This document shows, piece by piece, positions 10,040 to 19,383 of a DNA stretch of 39,759 bases (position 1 is its first letter; every line of letters starts with the position of its first letter). The notes under the pieces were generated by a model. It was not told the DNA's origin. It saw only the letters and a program-made list of their open reading frames with translations, and made no database searches. The stretch lies in assembly GCA_016196035.1 (NCBI GenBank), contig JACPYM010000097.1, positions 1-39,759 on the forward strand. Reading direction: 5' to 3'. The stretch is from Acidobacteriota bacterium (GTDB taxonomy: Bacteria; Acidobacteriota; Blastocatellia; RBC074). Made by a program: the position numbers and the translations under genes.

Positions 10040-11332
10040 TCACTTGATCTTCCCCAACATCTCATACAGCCAAATCAGCGCCGCATTCATCATCTGTTCG
10101 CCCGCGCCCACCGCCACGGGCGCAACCTGATTGTCCGCGCCGTAGCCGCCTTCCGCCACTGCTTCAATCGTCGGGAAGTATTGGTGGTAGCCGTTGCAGT
10201 AGCCGAAAAAGAAAAGCTGTTTGACGCGCGCGCGTTCTTTCAAACGGATGGCGTGGTTGCTGAAGAATTCGCCCGACGCGCCGACTAGCGCGATCTCGTT
10301 GTTCAACAAAGCGACGGTCAGGCGCGGTCGCACGCCGTCCGCATATTCGTCAATGAAATTGGGGATGAGTTCGGGGAAGAAGCCCTTTTCGTATAAGCCG
10401 CGAATCACCGGATTGGCGAGGTCGGTGCGCGAGGTGAATTTGAAACGCTCTTCGCGGATTTGCAGCCTGGGTTGTTTGACCTCTTGCGGTTGCAGACTTG
10501 TGGCTAGCTTGACCGCCTCACGCGCGAGGGCCTGGCCGAACTCCAGGTGGTCTTTATACGCACCCTTGTTGACTGACTGATCGCCTGACGCGCCTTGCAT
10601 AAAGATGGCGGGCGCGCCGGTCTCTTTTTCAACGGCGGCTTTCATTGCGCCGACGTAATCCGCCGAAAACTTGAGCAGGCTGGACGGCAGCATCGTGGGG
10701 TGCGCGGTGAAGTTGACCACGACGGCCAGCGGCTTTCCTTGCAGATCGTCAAAGCGCATGACGGCCAGGTCGCGGTCGCTCGGTTTGGGTTCGAGCTTGG
10801 TGTGGCGGTTGCGATTGAAGTTGGCGAGTTGCGTCGTGCCAGCGGCAAATTTGGCGGGCACGAGTTTTTGATTCGCCTCGACAATCGCGGCGACGATGGC
10901 GTCTTCGAGTTGCGTGTAATAACGCAGCGCCGCGTCAAACCGGCCCTGGCCTTTGCCCGGCGCGTTGCTCAGTTCGAGCACCGGCCCGTGGTGCGTGTGC
11001 GAACCGGCGATGAAGGAATACTCGATGCCCGCTTCGGCTTTGATGCGCTGGCGAATGCGTTGCAACGAGGCCTCCGCCGGGGCGCGGCCCAAGTCCAGGC
11101 CAACGATCGCCAGCTTTTGCGCGCCCGTCTGAATGACCAGCGCGGCGGCATAGAGCGGATCGAGCGTGCCTTCAGACAATTTGTCGTGACGGTCGCCATA
11201 GCCCCACATCGGTACCGGTTCGCGTGGCGTAATGTCGCGGCGGGCGGTACCGGCTTTGAAGGTATCGGACGTTTGTGCTGACGCGGCAAAGCCGCAGGAT
11301 AGAACGAGCAGCAAAGTACAGAGCAATTTCAT
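10040..11332 (-). CDS. Secreted neutral/alkaline ceramidase-like protein
   Basis: This 430-residue protein starts with a clear signal peptide (MKLLCTLLLVLSCGFAASAQ, likely cleaved after ASA or AQ). It continues with the neutral/non-lysosomal ceramidase N-terminal fold: AGTARRDITPREPVPMWGYG, then the zinc-site-like GSHTHHGPVLE (His112, 114, 115), and NFTAHPTMLPSSLLKFSADY and QGASGDQSVNKG further on. True neutral ceramidases are roughly 650-750 residues with a C-terminal domain that is missing here, so this is the short uncharacterised branch. It is probably periplasmic or exported. Activity on N-acyl-sphingosine is a family inference only. Confidence 0.85.
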   Translation of the reverse strand: MKLLCTLLLVLSCGFAASAQTSDTFKAGTARRDITPREPVPMWGYGDRHDKLSEGTLDPLYAAALVIQTGAQKLAIVGLDLGRAPAEASLQRIRQRIKAEAGIEYSFIAGSHTHHGPVLELSNAPGKGQGRFDAALRYYTQLEDAIVAAIVEANQKLVPAKFAAGTTQLANFNRNRHTKLEPKPSDRDLAVMRFDDLQGKPLAVVVNFTAHPTMLPSSLLKFSADYVGAMKAAVEKETGAPAIFMQGASGDQSVNKGAYKDHLEFGQALAREAVKLATSLQPQEVKQPRLQIREERFKFTSRTDLANPVIRGLYEKGFFPELIPNFIDEYADGVRPRLTVALLNNEIALVGASGEFFSNHAIRLKERARVKQLFFFGYCNGYHQYFPTIEAVAEGGYGADNQVAPVAVGAGEQMMNAALIWLYEMLGKIK

Positions 11333-11400
11333 AGCTTCTCTTTCGTTGATATACCGTTCAGGTAACCGAAGGGTGTGCGTAATTCAGCAAGTTCCGAAGC

Positions 11401-11550
11401 CAGCTCCGTAGGAGCTAAATGTTTATAGAAATCGCGTGGTTATTGCTCTCAAGCTCTGTAGGAGCGGCATGTGCCAGAGGTCGCTCCGCTGGAGCTTGGG
11501 AACAACGGCTCACCAAAACTATAAACATGCCGCACCGCTGGCGCTAAAAC
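11401..11550. repeat. Palindrome-rich intergenic repeat between secreted-protein genes
   Basis: It contains small palindromes (GCTCCGTAGGAGC at 11403-11415, and a related GCTCTGTAGGAGC near 11453) and an inverted pair ATGTTTATAG (11419-11428) with CTATAAACAT (11519-11528). The pattern looks like a dispersed intergenic element, but only this copy is in the window. It fills most of the gap between 11333 and 11588. Confidence 0.55.
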
Positions 11551-11588
11551 CGCTGCAAACACAGGACGGGAATTACGCACAGACTTCT

Positions 11589-12701
11589 TTAGTGTTTGTT
11601 TCCCAATCCGAATTGATCACCCGCCCGCACCGGTTTGCCATCGGTGAAATCAATTTCCAGCACCTTTTCGCTCATCACTTGCCTTCCAGCTTCATCGGTC
11701 AGTTTGGTGACGATTTGCTTGGTCTTTACGTCAAAGACTTCGCCGGTCGAGGGCCAGGCGTGTTGGCCGTCGAGCGAGAACGTAATCCAGCCGGGTTGAT
11801 CGCGCACTTTGAGGCTGGTGATGAGTTTGGGCGGCATCACCGTCGCGTCAAACACATGCATGCGTTCGTTGAAAGCGTCGCAGACCCACAGTTCTTTTTC
11901 ATCCGGCGTCAGGCCGATGCCGTGGCTGGGGCAGCCGTGGCGCTTGACCGGGCCTTGCTGAAAGCCTGGGACTTCGACGCGGTGCAACATTTTGCCGGTG
12001 CGCAAGTCGCCGATTTCAAAGCCCAGCAGTTCGTTCACATTGACGAAGCAGAGCGTTTGCGCGCCGTTGATCGTGAACGGGCGAATGGCTTTGGTGAAGG
12101 GGCCTGCCTCGCTGCTGACTTCGTGGGTTTTGGTGTCGGTCACACGCAGCAACGGTGATTTCAGCCCCGCCAAATAAGCGTGTTTGCCATCCAGCGAATA
12201 AACGGTGTTGTGCGCGCCCGCGTTGAGCACGAGCTTTTTGATGACCGCACCGTCCAGCGCATTGACCACCAGCCAGTGCGGCCCTTCAAACGAAGGCACG
12301 TACATGATTTTGCCGTCGGGCGAGAGCGCCATGCGATCCGCGCCGCCCTCAAATTCCTTGTCCCAGATTTTCTTTTCGCTGAGCAAGTCCCAGCAGGCGA
12401 CGCGCTTGGGTGTGCTCACATAAATTTTGCCGGTCTTGGCATTGGCGACGATGCCTTTGACGTTTTCGGGTTCCTGTCCAGCGGGCACCTCCCACGTGGG
12501 GATGCGTTTGACGAATTTGTATCCCGCGTCAATGTCGTAAACCAAAATGCCTACGCCGCCATATTCGACGTAATTGCGGATGCCGGGTTCGGCGACGTAC
12601 AAGTAACGTTTGGTGACTTTGGCCGTGCTGTTAAAGGTGAAGCCAGCCGCGCCGAGCAGGACGAAGAGCAAGGTGACGAAGAGGTAGCGGTGACGGGTCA
12701 T
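11589..12701 (-). CDS. Secreted YVTN/beta-propeller-type protein
   Basis: This 370-residue exported protein has an N-terminal signal or anchor (RYLFVTLLFVLLGAAGFTF) followed by propeller-like repeats with short beta signatures. Examples are GKIYVSTPKRVACWDL, RMALSPDGKIMYVPSFEG, YSLDGKHAYLAGLKS, IGLTPDEKELWVCDAFN and ITFSLDGQHAWPSTGE. It resembles YVTN/lactonase-like surface propellers; no catalytic function can be assigned. The frame is open to 12809 but I choose the ATG at 12701, because it has an ideal ribosome site and gives a proper signal peptide. Confidence 0.85.
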   Translation of the reverse strand: MTRHRYLFVTLLFVLLGAAGFTFNSTAKVTKRYLYVAEPGIRNYVEYGGVGILVYDIDAGYKFVKRIPTWEVPAGQEPENVKGIVANAKTGKIYVSTPKRVACWDLLSEKKIWDKEFEGGADRMALSPDGKIMYVPSFEGPHWLVVNALDGAVIKKLVLNAGAHNTVYSLDGKHAYLAGLKSPLLRVTDTKTHEVSSEAGPFTKAIRPFTINGAQTLCFVNVNELLGFEIGDLRTGKMLHRVEVPGFQQGPVKRHGCPSHGIGLTPDEKELWVCDAFNERMHVFDATVMPPKLITSLKVRDQPGWITFSLDGQHAWPSTGEVFDVKTKQIVTKLTDEAGRQVMSEKVLEIDFTDGKPVRAGDQFGLGNKH

Positions 12702-12709
12702 AGTCTGAG

Positions 12710-12714
12710 CCTCC
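12710..12714 (-). promoter_or_regulatory. Ribosome binding site fixing the propeller gene start
   Basis: GGAGG on the minus strand, 8 nt upstream of the ATG at 12701, selects this start over the upstream alternative at 12809. Confidence 0.85.
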
Positions 12715-12878
12715 GAAGTGGTGTTGCGTTGTGGTTGAAACGAGAGAGCCTTGAACGAACGTCGAATGCAAAGCGGCGCGATTCTAGCCCAGGCCGCTAG
12801 CGTTACCAAGCTGCTGCCTTGTGCTCTTGTGCTGGGTGTGTATCAAAGTTTTGCACAAAGGCAAGCCGGGCGGCTGCG

Positions 12879-12918
12879 GTGCACGTAGCGCAACCTCGGC
12901 AGGTTGCGCTACGTGCAC
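12879..12918. repeat. 18-bp perfect hairpin with GTAG/CTAC foot
   Basis: Arms 12879-12896 and 12901-12918 (GTGCACGTAGCGCAACCT and complement) pair perfectly around a 4-nt CGGC loop. Weaker outer arms flank it (CAAAGTTTT near 12844 and AAAACTTTG near 12943), so the whole 12840-12960 stretch is roughly palindromic. It lies between divergently transcribed genes, so it is not a terminator for either. The rest of the 12702-13029 gap holds no gene. Confidence 0.9.
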
Positions 12919-13029
12919 TGCAACGTTCGTTTCCGCCTGCGGAAAACTTTGACGCACACCCCCTTGCGCTGCTGTTGCGGTTACCGATAATGCGCAGCAC
13001 GTTTTAACCCTCGTGAGTTGGAGAACCTG

Positions 13030-13956
13030 ATGCTAAAAGCAGTTTTTATCGTCGCCCTGACGTTTTGGTTGTCGGCAGTCGCCGGGTTATTGAAGCCGAA
13101 CTTGGCCACCGTGCTGCAAAGCAAATCCCAAGTCGTCTTACTCGGTACCGGTACGCCCAACGCCGACCCAGACCGTGCTGGCCCAGCCGTCGCCGTGGTC
13201 GTCAACGATACGCCGTATCTGATTGATTGCGGCCCGGGGGTTGTGCGGCGTGCGGCGGCGGCGGCGCGCAATGGTGTGAAAGGATTGGCGGTCGAAAAGC
13301 TGCGGCGCGCTTTCATTACGCATTTGCATTCGGATCACACGGTTGGCTATCCCGATTTGATCTTCACGCCCGCCGTGTTGGAGCGCAACGCGCCGTTGGA
13401 AGTTTACGGCCCGCCCGGCTTGCGCGCGATGACGCAACACATTCTGGCGGCGTACAGGGAAGACATCGAAATCCGGTTGCGCGGTTTGGAGCCGAGCAAG
13501 CCTGCGGGTTACACGGTCAATGTGCATGAGATTAAGCCGGGCCCGATTTACCGCGATGCCAACGTGGCGGTCAAAGCCTTCGCGGTCAAACACGGTTCGT
13601 GGAAATACGCCTATGGGTTTCGCTTTGAAGCCGCCGACCGCACCGTCGTACTTTCTGGCGATTGCGCGCCCAGCCAGAGCGTTGTTGAGAACTGCCAAGG
13701 TTGTGATGTGTTGATTCACGAAGTCTATTCGACCGCCGGCTTCGCGCGCCGCCCGCCCGAATGGCAACGCTATCACGCCAGTTTCCATACCTCGTCGCGT
13801 GAATTGGCCGAGTTGGCGAAACAAGCGCAGCCGAAGCTCTTGATTCTGTATCACCAACTGTTATGGGGCGCGACGAAAGACGAGTTGCTGGACGAGATCA
13901 AACGCGCCGGGTATGCGGGCAAAGTAGTTTTCGGCAACGATCTGGACGTTTATTGA
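13030..13956 (+). CDS. Exported MBL-fold metallo-hydrolase
   Basis: This 308-residue protein starts at the ATG at 13030, with GGAG at 13020-13023; an upstream in-frame TTG at 13018 is less likely. A hydrophobic N-terminus (MLKAVFIVALTFWLSAVAG) suggests export or anchoring. The metallo-beta-lactamase/RNase Z-like fold is shown by LLGTGTPNADPDR, THLHSDHTVGYPD (His98, His100, Asp102, His103 as metal ligands), VVLSGDCAPS and LILYHQLLWG. The closest theme is the arylsulfatase/RNase Z-like branch; an exported RNase is unlikely, so the substrate is unknown. Confidence 0.9.
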   Translation: MLKAVFIVALTFWLSAVAGLLKPNLATVLQSKSQVVLLGTGTPNADPDRAGPAVAVVVNDTPYLIDCGPGVVRRAAAAARNGVKGLAVEKLRRAFITHLHSDHTVGYPDLIFTPAVLERNAPLEVYGPPGLRAMTQHILAAYREDIEIRLRGLEPSKPAGYTVNVHEIKPGPIYRDANVAVKAFAVKHGSWKYAYGFRFEAADRTVVLSGDCAPSQSVVENCQGCDVLIHEVYSTAGFARRPPEWQRYHASFHTSSRELAELAKQAQPKLLILYHQLLWGATKDELLDEIKRAGYAGKVVFGNDLDVY

Positions 13957-13995
13957 AAGCAGGATTTACGCAAATGATCAGTGCTCGGCAGGCCC

Positions 13996-14658
<663 letters not shown>

Positions 14659-14931
14659 GTGGTCAACCTCATCAGGAAGATGATGCGAAATGATTATTGT
14701 CTGGCCTCGCTCAGAAAGTAAATGATGTGCCCGTCCAGCGAAGCCCGCTGTGGGAGCTATGCACGAATCGTAATGGGCGGTCTGGCAAGTCGCCGGCCTG
14801 TCAGATAAGCCGCACCGCCAAGGCTCCCGGCGGGCTTCACGCTATTGCCGGTCAAGCAGCAGTGCCACAACTGCCGGTGCCAGGTGATGGTGAAGGAATT
14901 TTCCTTCCTGCAAAGCTGTTAGCCCAGCAGA

Positions 14932-15056
14932 ACTTACGCAAGGATTTGCCACAGAGGCACGGAGACACAGAGGAAGACCGCGATCTCCGGCAGAATTGTA
15001 ACAAAGCTCTGTGCCTCTGTGTCTCTGTGGCTACCTCGCTCGCGTTTTGCATAAGT
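14932..15056. repeat. Imperfect large inverted repeat
   Basis: The outer arms ACTTACGCAA (14932-14941) and TTGCATAAGT (15047-15056) enclose near-complementary tracts of the type GCCACAGAGGCACGGAGACACAGAG (14948-14972) and CTCTGTGCCTCTGTGTCTCTGTGGC (15007-15031), with two or three mismatches. It occupies the promoter-side gap of the LuxR gene. The rest of the 14659-15136 gap shows no gene. Confidence 0.85.
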
Positions 15057-15136
15057 CCTGCCCAGCATAAACAGATGCCCAAAGTGTCAATGTGACGGTT
15101 ACAGCGTAATCAATGTAATGAGTGACGGAGGTCTTC

Positions 15137-16540
15137 ATGGAAAGTAACGGGTGTGAGGGTACGCCAGGCCGGAGCTTGGCGTGGTTATGGAGAATGGCGT
15201 TGTTGCTGCTGGCGGGGCTGTTCTTGCGCGTTGATCCAGCCGCGGCGCAGGTGAAATGAGCGCCTTCGACGCTTCCGGTCGGAAGCCTCAATCAAACCAG
15301 CCGCGCGCAAGTGCCAGGAGAATTTTCCCTCGGCTGGACTTTCGATTATCAGTATTTCAAGCGCGCGCAAGCGGGAACCAAACCGACAGCGAATCCGAAA
15401 AACGAACAGACGATGGTGCGCACGTCGTTTCTCAACCTGAACTATCAAATCAGCCGGCGGCTTGCGTTCACCGCGCTCTTGCCCGTGCGCATGGTTAGTG
15501 CGCCCAAGGATATTCGCCCCGGCGAACGCGTGACGCGCACCTTCAAAGGACTGGGCGATCTGCTGGTGCTGGGGAATTACCAACTCAACCTGCCCGAAAA
15601 ACCTGCGCGCCCGGCCTTCGCGGTGCAGTTCGGCTTGCGGCTCCCGACGGGCCAGGCCCAGCCGGATCACACCTGGGCGGGCAGTCTCTCGCGCGATCCG
15701 GTGCTGCAAACCGGTTACGGTACGGTTGATCCGATGTTGGGCGTCAGTTGTTATCAGCAATGGGGCCGCACGGGGTTGTCCGCGAACGTGCTGGCGCGCT
15801 TGTCGGGCGGAGAGAATCGTTACGGCCTCAAGTTTAGCCACGAAGTGCAAGGCGGCGCAGGGCTGGCGCGGTCATTCAAAGCGCCGCGCAAGTTCGCTGC
15901 ATTCCTCAACGGCACACAGTTGGGCTTGCGCGTTTATGGCGTGAAAAGCGGCCACGATTACGATCAGGGCAAGCAGGTCTTCAACACTGGCGGCCAATGG
16001 CTCTACTTGTTGCCGACGCTGAACCTGGAAACGAAAAGCGGCGTCACGTACTTCTTTCAGTTCCAGCTTCCCGTTTATCAAAACGTCAATGGCGGCCAAC
16101 TCGTCGCGCCTTACGGCTTCACCACCGGCATTGCCTTCACGCCCTTCCGCCGCAAGGCGAGCCGGGAAGCGGCTGCGCAGCTTGAACCAGCGGGCGTTAG
16201 CGCTCCCGGTGAGCCGGAGGTCATCTCGCGCGGTGAACGGGTCGAACTGCAAAACCACCTGGCCGCAGGCCGCGTGACGGTCTTTGAGTTCTATGCGGAT
16301 TGGTGCGCCGTGTGCAGGCGGTTGGATTCAGGGCTGAAGCAGTTGGCGCTCACACGTCAGGACTGGGTCTTGAAGCGGGTCAATATCGGTGACGGTGAAA
16401 CGGCGGTGAGCAAACAGTACGACATTACCGCGACGCCGACTTTTCGCGTTTATGGAGCGGATGGAACGCTGGTCAAGGCCTTTGTCACGGACGACCTGCA
16501 AAAGCTGGCAGACGTCATCAAAGACGCCCGCGCGCATTGA
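15137..16540 (+). pseudogene. Outer-membrane beta-barrel/thioredoxin fusion with in-frame stop after the signal peptide
   Basis: From the ATG at 15137 the frame reads a signal peptide (RMALLLLAGLFLRVDPAAAQ), then V-K and TGA at 15257-15259. The same frame continues without any shift (APSTLPVGSLNQTSRAQVPG) into a 409-residue open frame. That part looks like an outer-membrane barrel: alternating strands such as FSLGWTFDYQYFKRAQAG, FAVQFGLRLPTGQAQPDHTW and YFFQFQLPVYQNVNGGQLVA. From about 330 onward it carries a thioredoxin fold with CAVC in EFYADWCAVCRRLDSG and the cis-Pro loop TATPTFRVYG. Either the gene is a recent nonsense pseudogene, the stop is read through, or an alternative GTG start at 15311 makes a protein lacking a signal. 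I favour a nonsense mutation or sequence error. Confidence 0.75.
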
Positions 16541-16633
16541 TCATCCGCACCAAACAAATGATGAAATCGCATTATTGTCAGGCCCTCCACAAGCGGCAAA
16601 TACTGCGCGGCGACAAACCGTCTTTTCGCTCGC

Positions 16634-16672
16634 GTGCGCGTCGTTGAGCCAGCCCGGCGCAACGACGCGCAC
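16634..16672. repeat. 13-bp hairpin downstream of barrel gene
   Basis: GTGCGCGTCGTTG (16634-16646) pairs perfectly with 16660-16672 across a 13-nt loop. It lies 94 bp past the barrel gene stop with no T-tract, so it may be a repeat element rather than a terminator. Confidence 0.75.
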
Positions 16673-16737
16673 GCCAAGGTTGAGTTGAGTTTCAGCGACT
16701 AGAGCGGTTTGCAATGGCGTTTACGGGAGTCAGTTGA

Positions 16738-16841
16738 CGCTGGGACAGTACCGCGCGCGTGAGCAAGCGGCGTGTCAAGCTGGCACCATTGGCTAAATTA
16801 CCAAAGCTCCGCTTGCTGACGCGCGCGGTACTGTCTCGCTG
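16738..16841. repeat. GGACAGTACCGCGCGC palindromic element, copy 1
   Basis: Inverted arms 16742-16770 and 16809-16837 match with two mismatches over 29 bp (GGGACAGTACCGCGCGCGTGAGCAAGCGG type). The element 16743-16836 is bracketed by CGCTG at 16738-16742 and 16837-16841, a possible 5-bp target duplication. A second copy lies at 26058-26131. Together with the 16634 hairpin this accounts for most of the structure in the 16541-16898 gap, which has no gene. Confidence 0.88.
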
Positions 16842-16898
16842 CGCGGTTTTCCCGTACATCGTAGTGAAAACCGATCTAATACAAAAAAGGAGCTTGCC

Positions 16899-17369
16899 AT
16901 GATTACTACTTGGGATTGGTCACACTTGCGCAGCAGTGCTGCGACGTTGGTGCTGGTCGGCTGGGCTTTGTTGGGCGCGTCCTCTCCGCCGTCAATCGCC
17001 CGCGCGCAAGAAGCCATGAAACAGAAGGGGCACATCGAGTGTTACATCAAATGCTGCCCGATAGAAATTGGCTGCAAGTGGGTTTCAGGCAGCGCCAGCG
17101 CGACGCGGTTGGCAGACCCTGGCGCCCAGATCACCGTCAACGGCAGGCAGTTGCTGGCCGAGTTCAAACCAACCGCCGCGCAAAAAGTTTACGAGGTCAA
17201 GCAAGAGACGAAACTTGACGCGCAGACGGCTGAGGCCCTGGGCTTCAAGGAAATCACGCTCTTGCCCGGACAGTACCCGCTCACTCAGTTGGGGAATGGC
17301 CGGGCGAAAGTCGCTATCAAGGTCAGAACGGCTGGGGCGAAGAGCAAGCGGGCCGATTCGAGCGACTGA
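16899..17369 (+). CDS. Small secreted protein, unknown function
   Basis: This 156-residue protein has a good ribosome site (AGGAG shortly before the ATG). Its N-terminus resembles a signal peptide (SSAATLVLVGWALLGASSPP, cleavage plausible after ARA). The mature part starts with a Cys-rich stretch, HIECYIKCCPIEIGC, then a charged and small-residue region (ITVNGRQLLAEFKPTAAQKV) and a basic tail. I recognise no family; the Cys pattern may form disulfides outside the cytoplasm. Confidence 0.7.
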   Translation: MITTWDWSHLRSSAATLVLVGWALLGASSPPSIARAQEAMKQKGHIECYIKCCPIEIGCKWVSGSASATRLADPGAQITVNGRQLLAEFKPTAAQKVYEVKQETKLDAQTAEALGFKEITLLPGQYPLTQLGNGRAKVAIKVRTAGAKSKRADSSD

Positions 17370-17411
17370 AGCGCGTGACTGTTGAGGCCTCGCACATGGC
17401 TTGGCCGTTGA

Positions 17412-17598
17412 TTATTCAAGGTGGGATTCGCCTTCAACAAGGCCTTCAACAAGGATGGCTATGTCGAGCCGCCGCCCGTCACTAGCGGCGACGATCTCGT
17501 CATCTGCGCTCGGTCCCTGCCCCCCGCACAAAAACAGTTACGGCCCCGCAGATGTGATCAATTATCTGCTGGGCGTGTGCCAATCCCCGTTGGCTTGA
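17412..17598 (+). pseudogene. Possible gene fragment with frameshift
   Basis: One frame reads GFAFNKAFNKDGYVEPPP and GDDLVICARSLPPAQK. The next frame then takes over near 17530 and reads NSYGPADVINYLLGVCQSPLA before a stop. The joined sequence looks more protein-like than either frame alone, suggesting the C-terminal remnant of a gene with one indel. No start, family or ribosome site is visible. The rest of the 17370-17840 gap is featureless. Confidence 0.3.
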
Positions 17599-17840
17599 TT
17601 TAGCCCGGCGCATGCTGAATAAATTCCTGTCGCCAGACCTGCTGACGGCCCCGGCGTAAGCGGGCGGCTGTCCGCACAACCAGCTTGTAAAAACTCGTAA
17701 AAGCTCTTTCTGCAACGCAAATTGCCACGACTCGGCCCGTGGTTGCTGGCTATACTGTGGACAAGCTCATCGCAACAACCTTGCGACCTGAAACCATTGG
17801 CGGCTTGCTCATAGCTGCCACCGTATTGAAGGAGAAAAAC

Positions 17841-19151
17841 ATGAAACGCCAGCTACCGTTTGTGACTTGCTTGGTTCTCTGTCTGTTGGCTGTGCCGGGC
17901 TGGGGACAGACGGTCGTGCAATTGTCGCTCAAATCCGAAGTGCTCGGCGAAGTGCGCACGTTGCTGGTACGCACGCCGCGCGGCTACGAACAGAATGAAT
18001 TGCGTTATCCGGTGTTGTATATGACCGATGGCGCGGCGCAGTTCGAGCACACCAACAGCACGATTGAATTTCTCGCGCGCAATGGCCGCATGCCTGAAAT
18101 GATCGTGGTTGCGATCAACAACACCGACCGCACGCGCGACCTGACACCCACCAAAGGCGCGTTGCGTGATGCGGCCAACGGAGAGCCGCTCAATTTCCCC
18201 ACAGCGGGCGGGGCCGAAAAGTTCCTGACCTTCATCGAAAAAGAACTGATCCCGCAAATCGAAGGCGCCTATCGCACGCATCCCTATCGCATCTTCGCCG
18301 GGCATTCGTTTGGCGGCCTCTTGGCCCTGCATACCTTTTTGAATCACACCGAGTTGTTCAACGCCTATCTGGCCGTTAGCCCTACTACTCCATCAAGCTG
18401 TAAGTGATGGATGCTGAGAGCGCATCCGGGATGTAGGGCGGGATTAAATCCCGCCCTACATCCCTCATTTTCAGCTTGATGGAGTACTACGTTCCCCTGG
18501 GATAACAATCTGGTCTTGCGGCAGGCCGAGAAATTTTTCAAAGACCGCAAGGAATTGAAACGCACGCTCTTTTTCTCGCTGGGCAATGAAGGCGGCGACA
18601 TGCAACGCGGTTTCGAGAATTTCAAAGGACTCCTGGCCAAGCAAAAGCCATCAGGTTTCTTGTGGGATTCCATGCTGCTGTTGGACGAAGATCACGGCAC
18701 CGTTCCTTTGCGCAGCCACTATCACGGCTTACGCAAAATTTTCGAGCAGTGGCAGATGCCCGCCGACGCGGCGACCGGCGCGCTCATTGGCGGCTTGCAT
18801 GGCGTGGACGAGCATTACCGCAAGCTGACTGAGCGTTACGGTTTCACCATTGCCCCGCCCGAAGCGCTGGTCAACCAACTCGGCTATCAACTGCTGCGCG
18901 CGGGCCGGGCGGATGAGGCCATCGCGGCGTTCAAAGCCAATGTCGAACGCTATCCGCAATCGGCCAATGTGTATGACAGCTTGGGAGAAGCTTACGAGAA
19001 AAGTGGCAAGCTGGAACTGGCTCGGGCGAACTATGAACGGGCGGCGCAGTTGGGCGCGCAGCACAAGGACGCCAATCAGGCTGTGTTCCAGGACAATTTC
19101 AAGCGCGTGGCCGAGTTGTTGCTGAAGAAAGCCAAGACTGCGGGGCAATAA
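17841..19151 (+). pseudogene. Secreted esterase with C-terminal TPR, interrupted by a palindromic insertion
   Basis: AGGAG precedes the ATG at 17841, and a signal peptide (FVTCLVLCLLAVPGWGQ) follows. It is a putative-esterase (PF00756-like) alpha/beta hydrolase: RYPVLYMTDGAAQF, nucleophile Ser156 in FAGHSFGGLLALH. After AYLAVSP a 105-bp insertion (101-bp element plus one CTAC copy) brings in TGA at 18405-18407. Downstream the same frame resumes at PWDNNLVLRQAEKFFKD with the likely catalytic His in LDEDHGTVPL and a TPR-like tail (VYDSLGEAYEKSGKLELARA). Removing 105 bp restores one open frame. The insert is a multiple of three but contains a stop, so the enzyme is probably inactivated. Confidence 0.9.
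18382..18490. mobile_element. 101-bp MITE/REP-like element with 15-bp TIRs and CTAC duplication
   Basis: The element at 18386-18486 has terminal inverted repeats TACTCCATCAAGCTG (18386-18400) and its complement (18472-18486). CTAC flanks it on both sides at 18382-18385 and 18487-18490. A nested perfect 17-bp hairpin (18428-18444 with 18448-18464, GGGATGTAGGGCGGGAT) lies inside. It has no coding capacity. Deleting the element plus one CTAC restores the esterase reading frame exactly, which is direct evidence of insertion. Confidence 0.93.
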
Positions 19152-19383
19152 CACCTGCCCACGCTGCTGCCCGAATTTTCACAGAAAGAAAATCTGCCGC
19201 TGTCTTTCTCTCTATGTTCCCTCAGCTTCTGCCACACACGCGGCACTTTCTCGGTTGCCCGAAGGCCAAACCTCAGCCGCCGCCTTGACGCTGCGAATGG
19301 ATTGGCTAAAGTCGCACAGAGCCTTTAAGCTGGCACCAGGGTTCATTCGTCTTACTTTCGTCTGCTATCTTGACCGGAAATTT

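Noticed and set aside
15257-15259. TGA as selenocysteine codon in the barrel gene
   Set aside because: The stop is at the signal-peptide cleavage zone, not in a redox motif, and no SECIS-like hairpin directly follows it.
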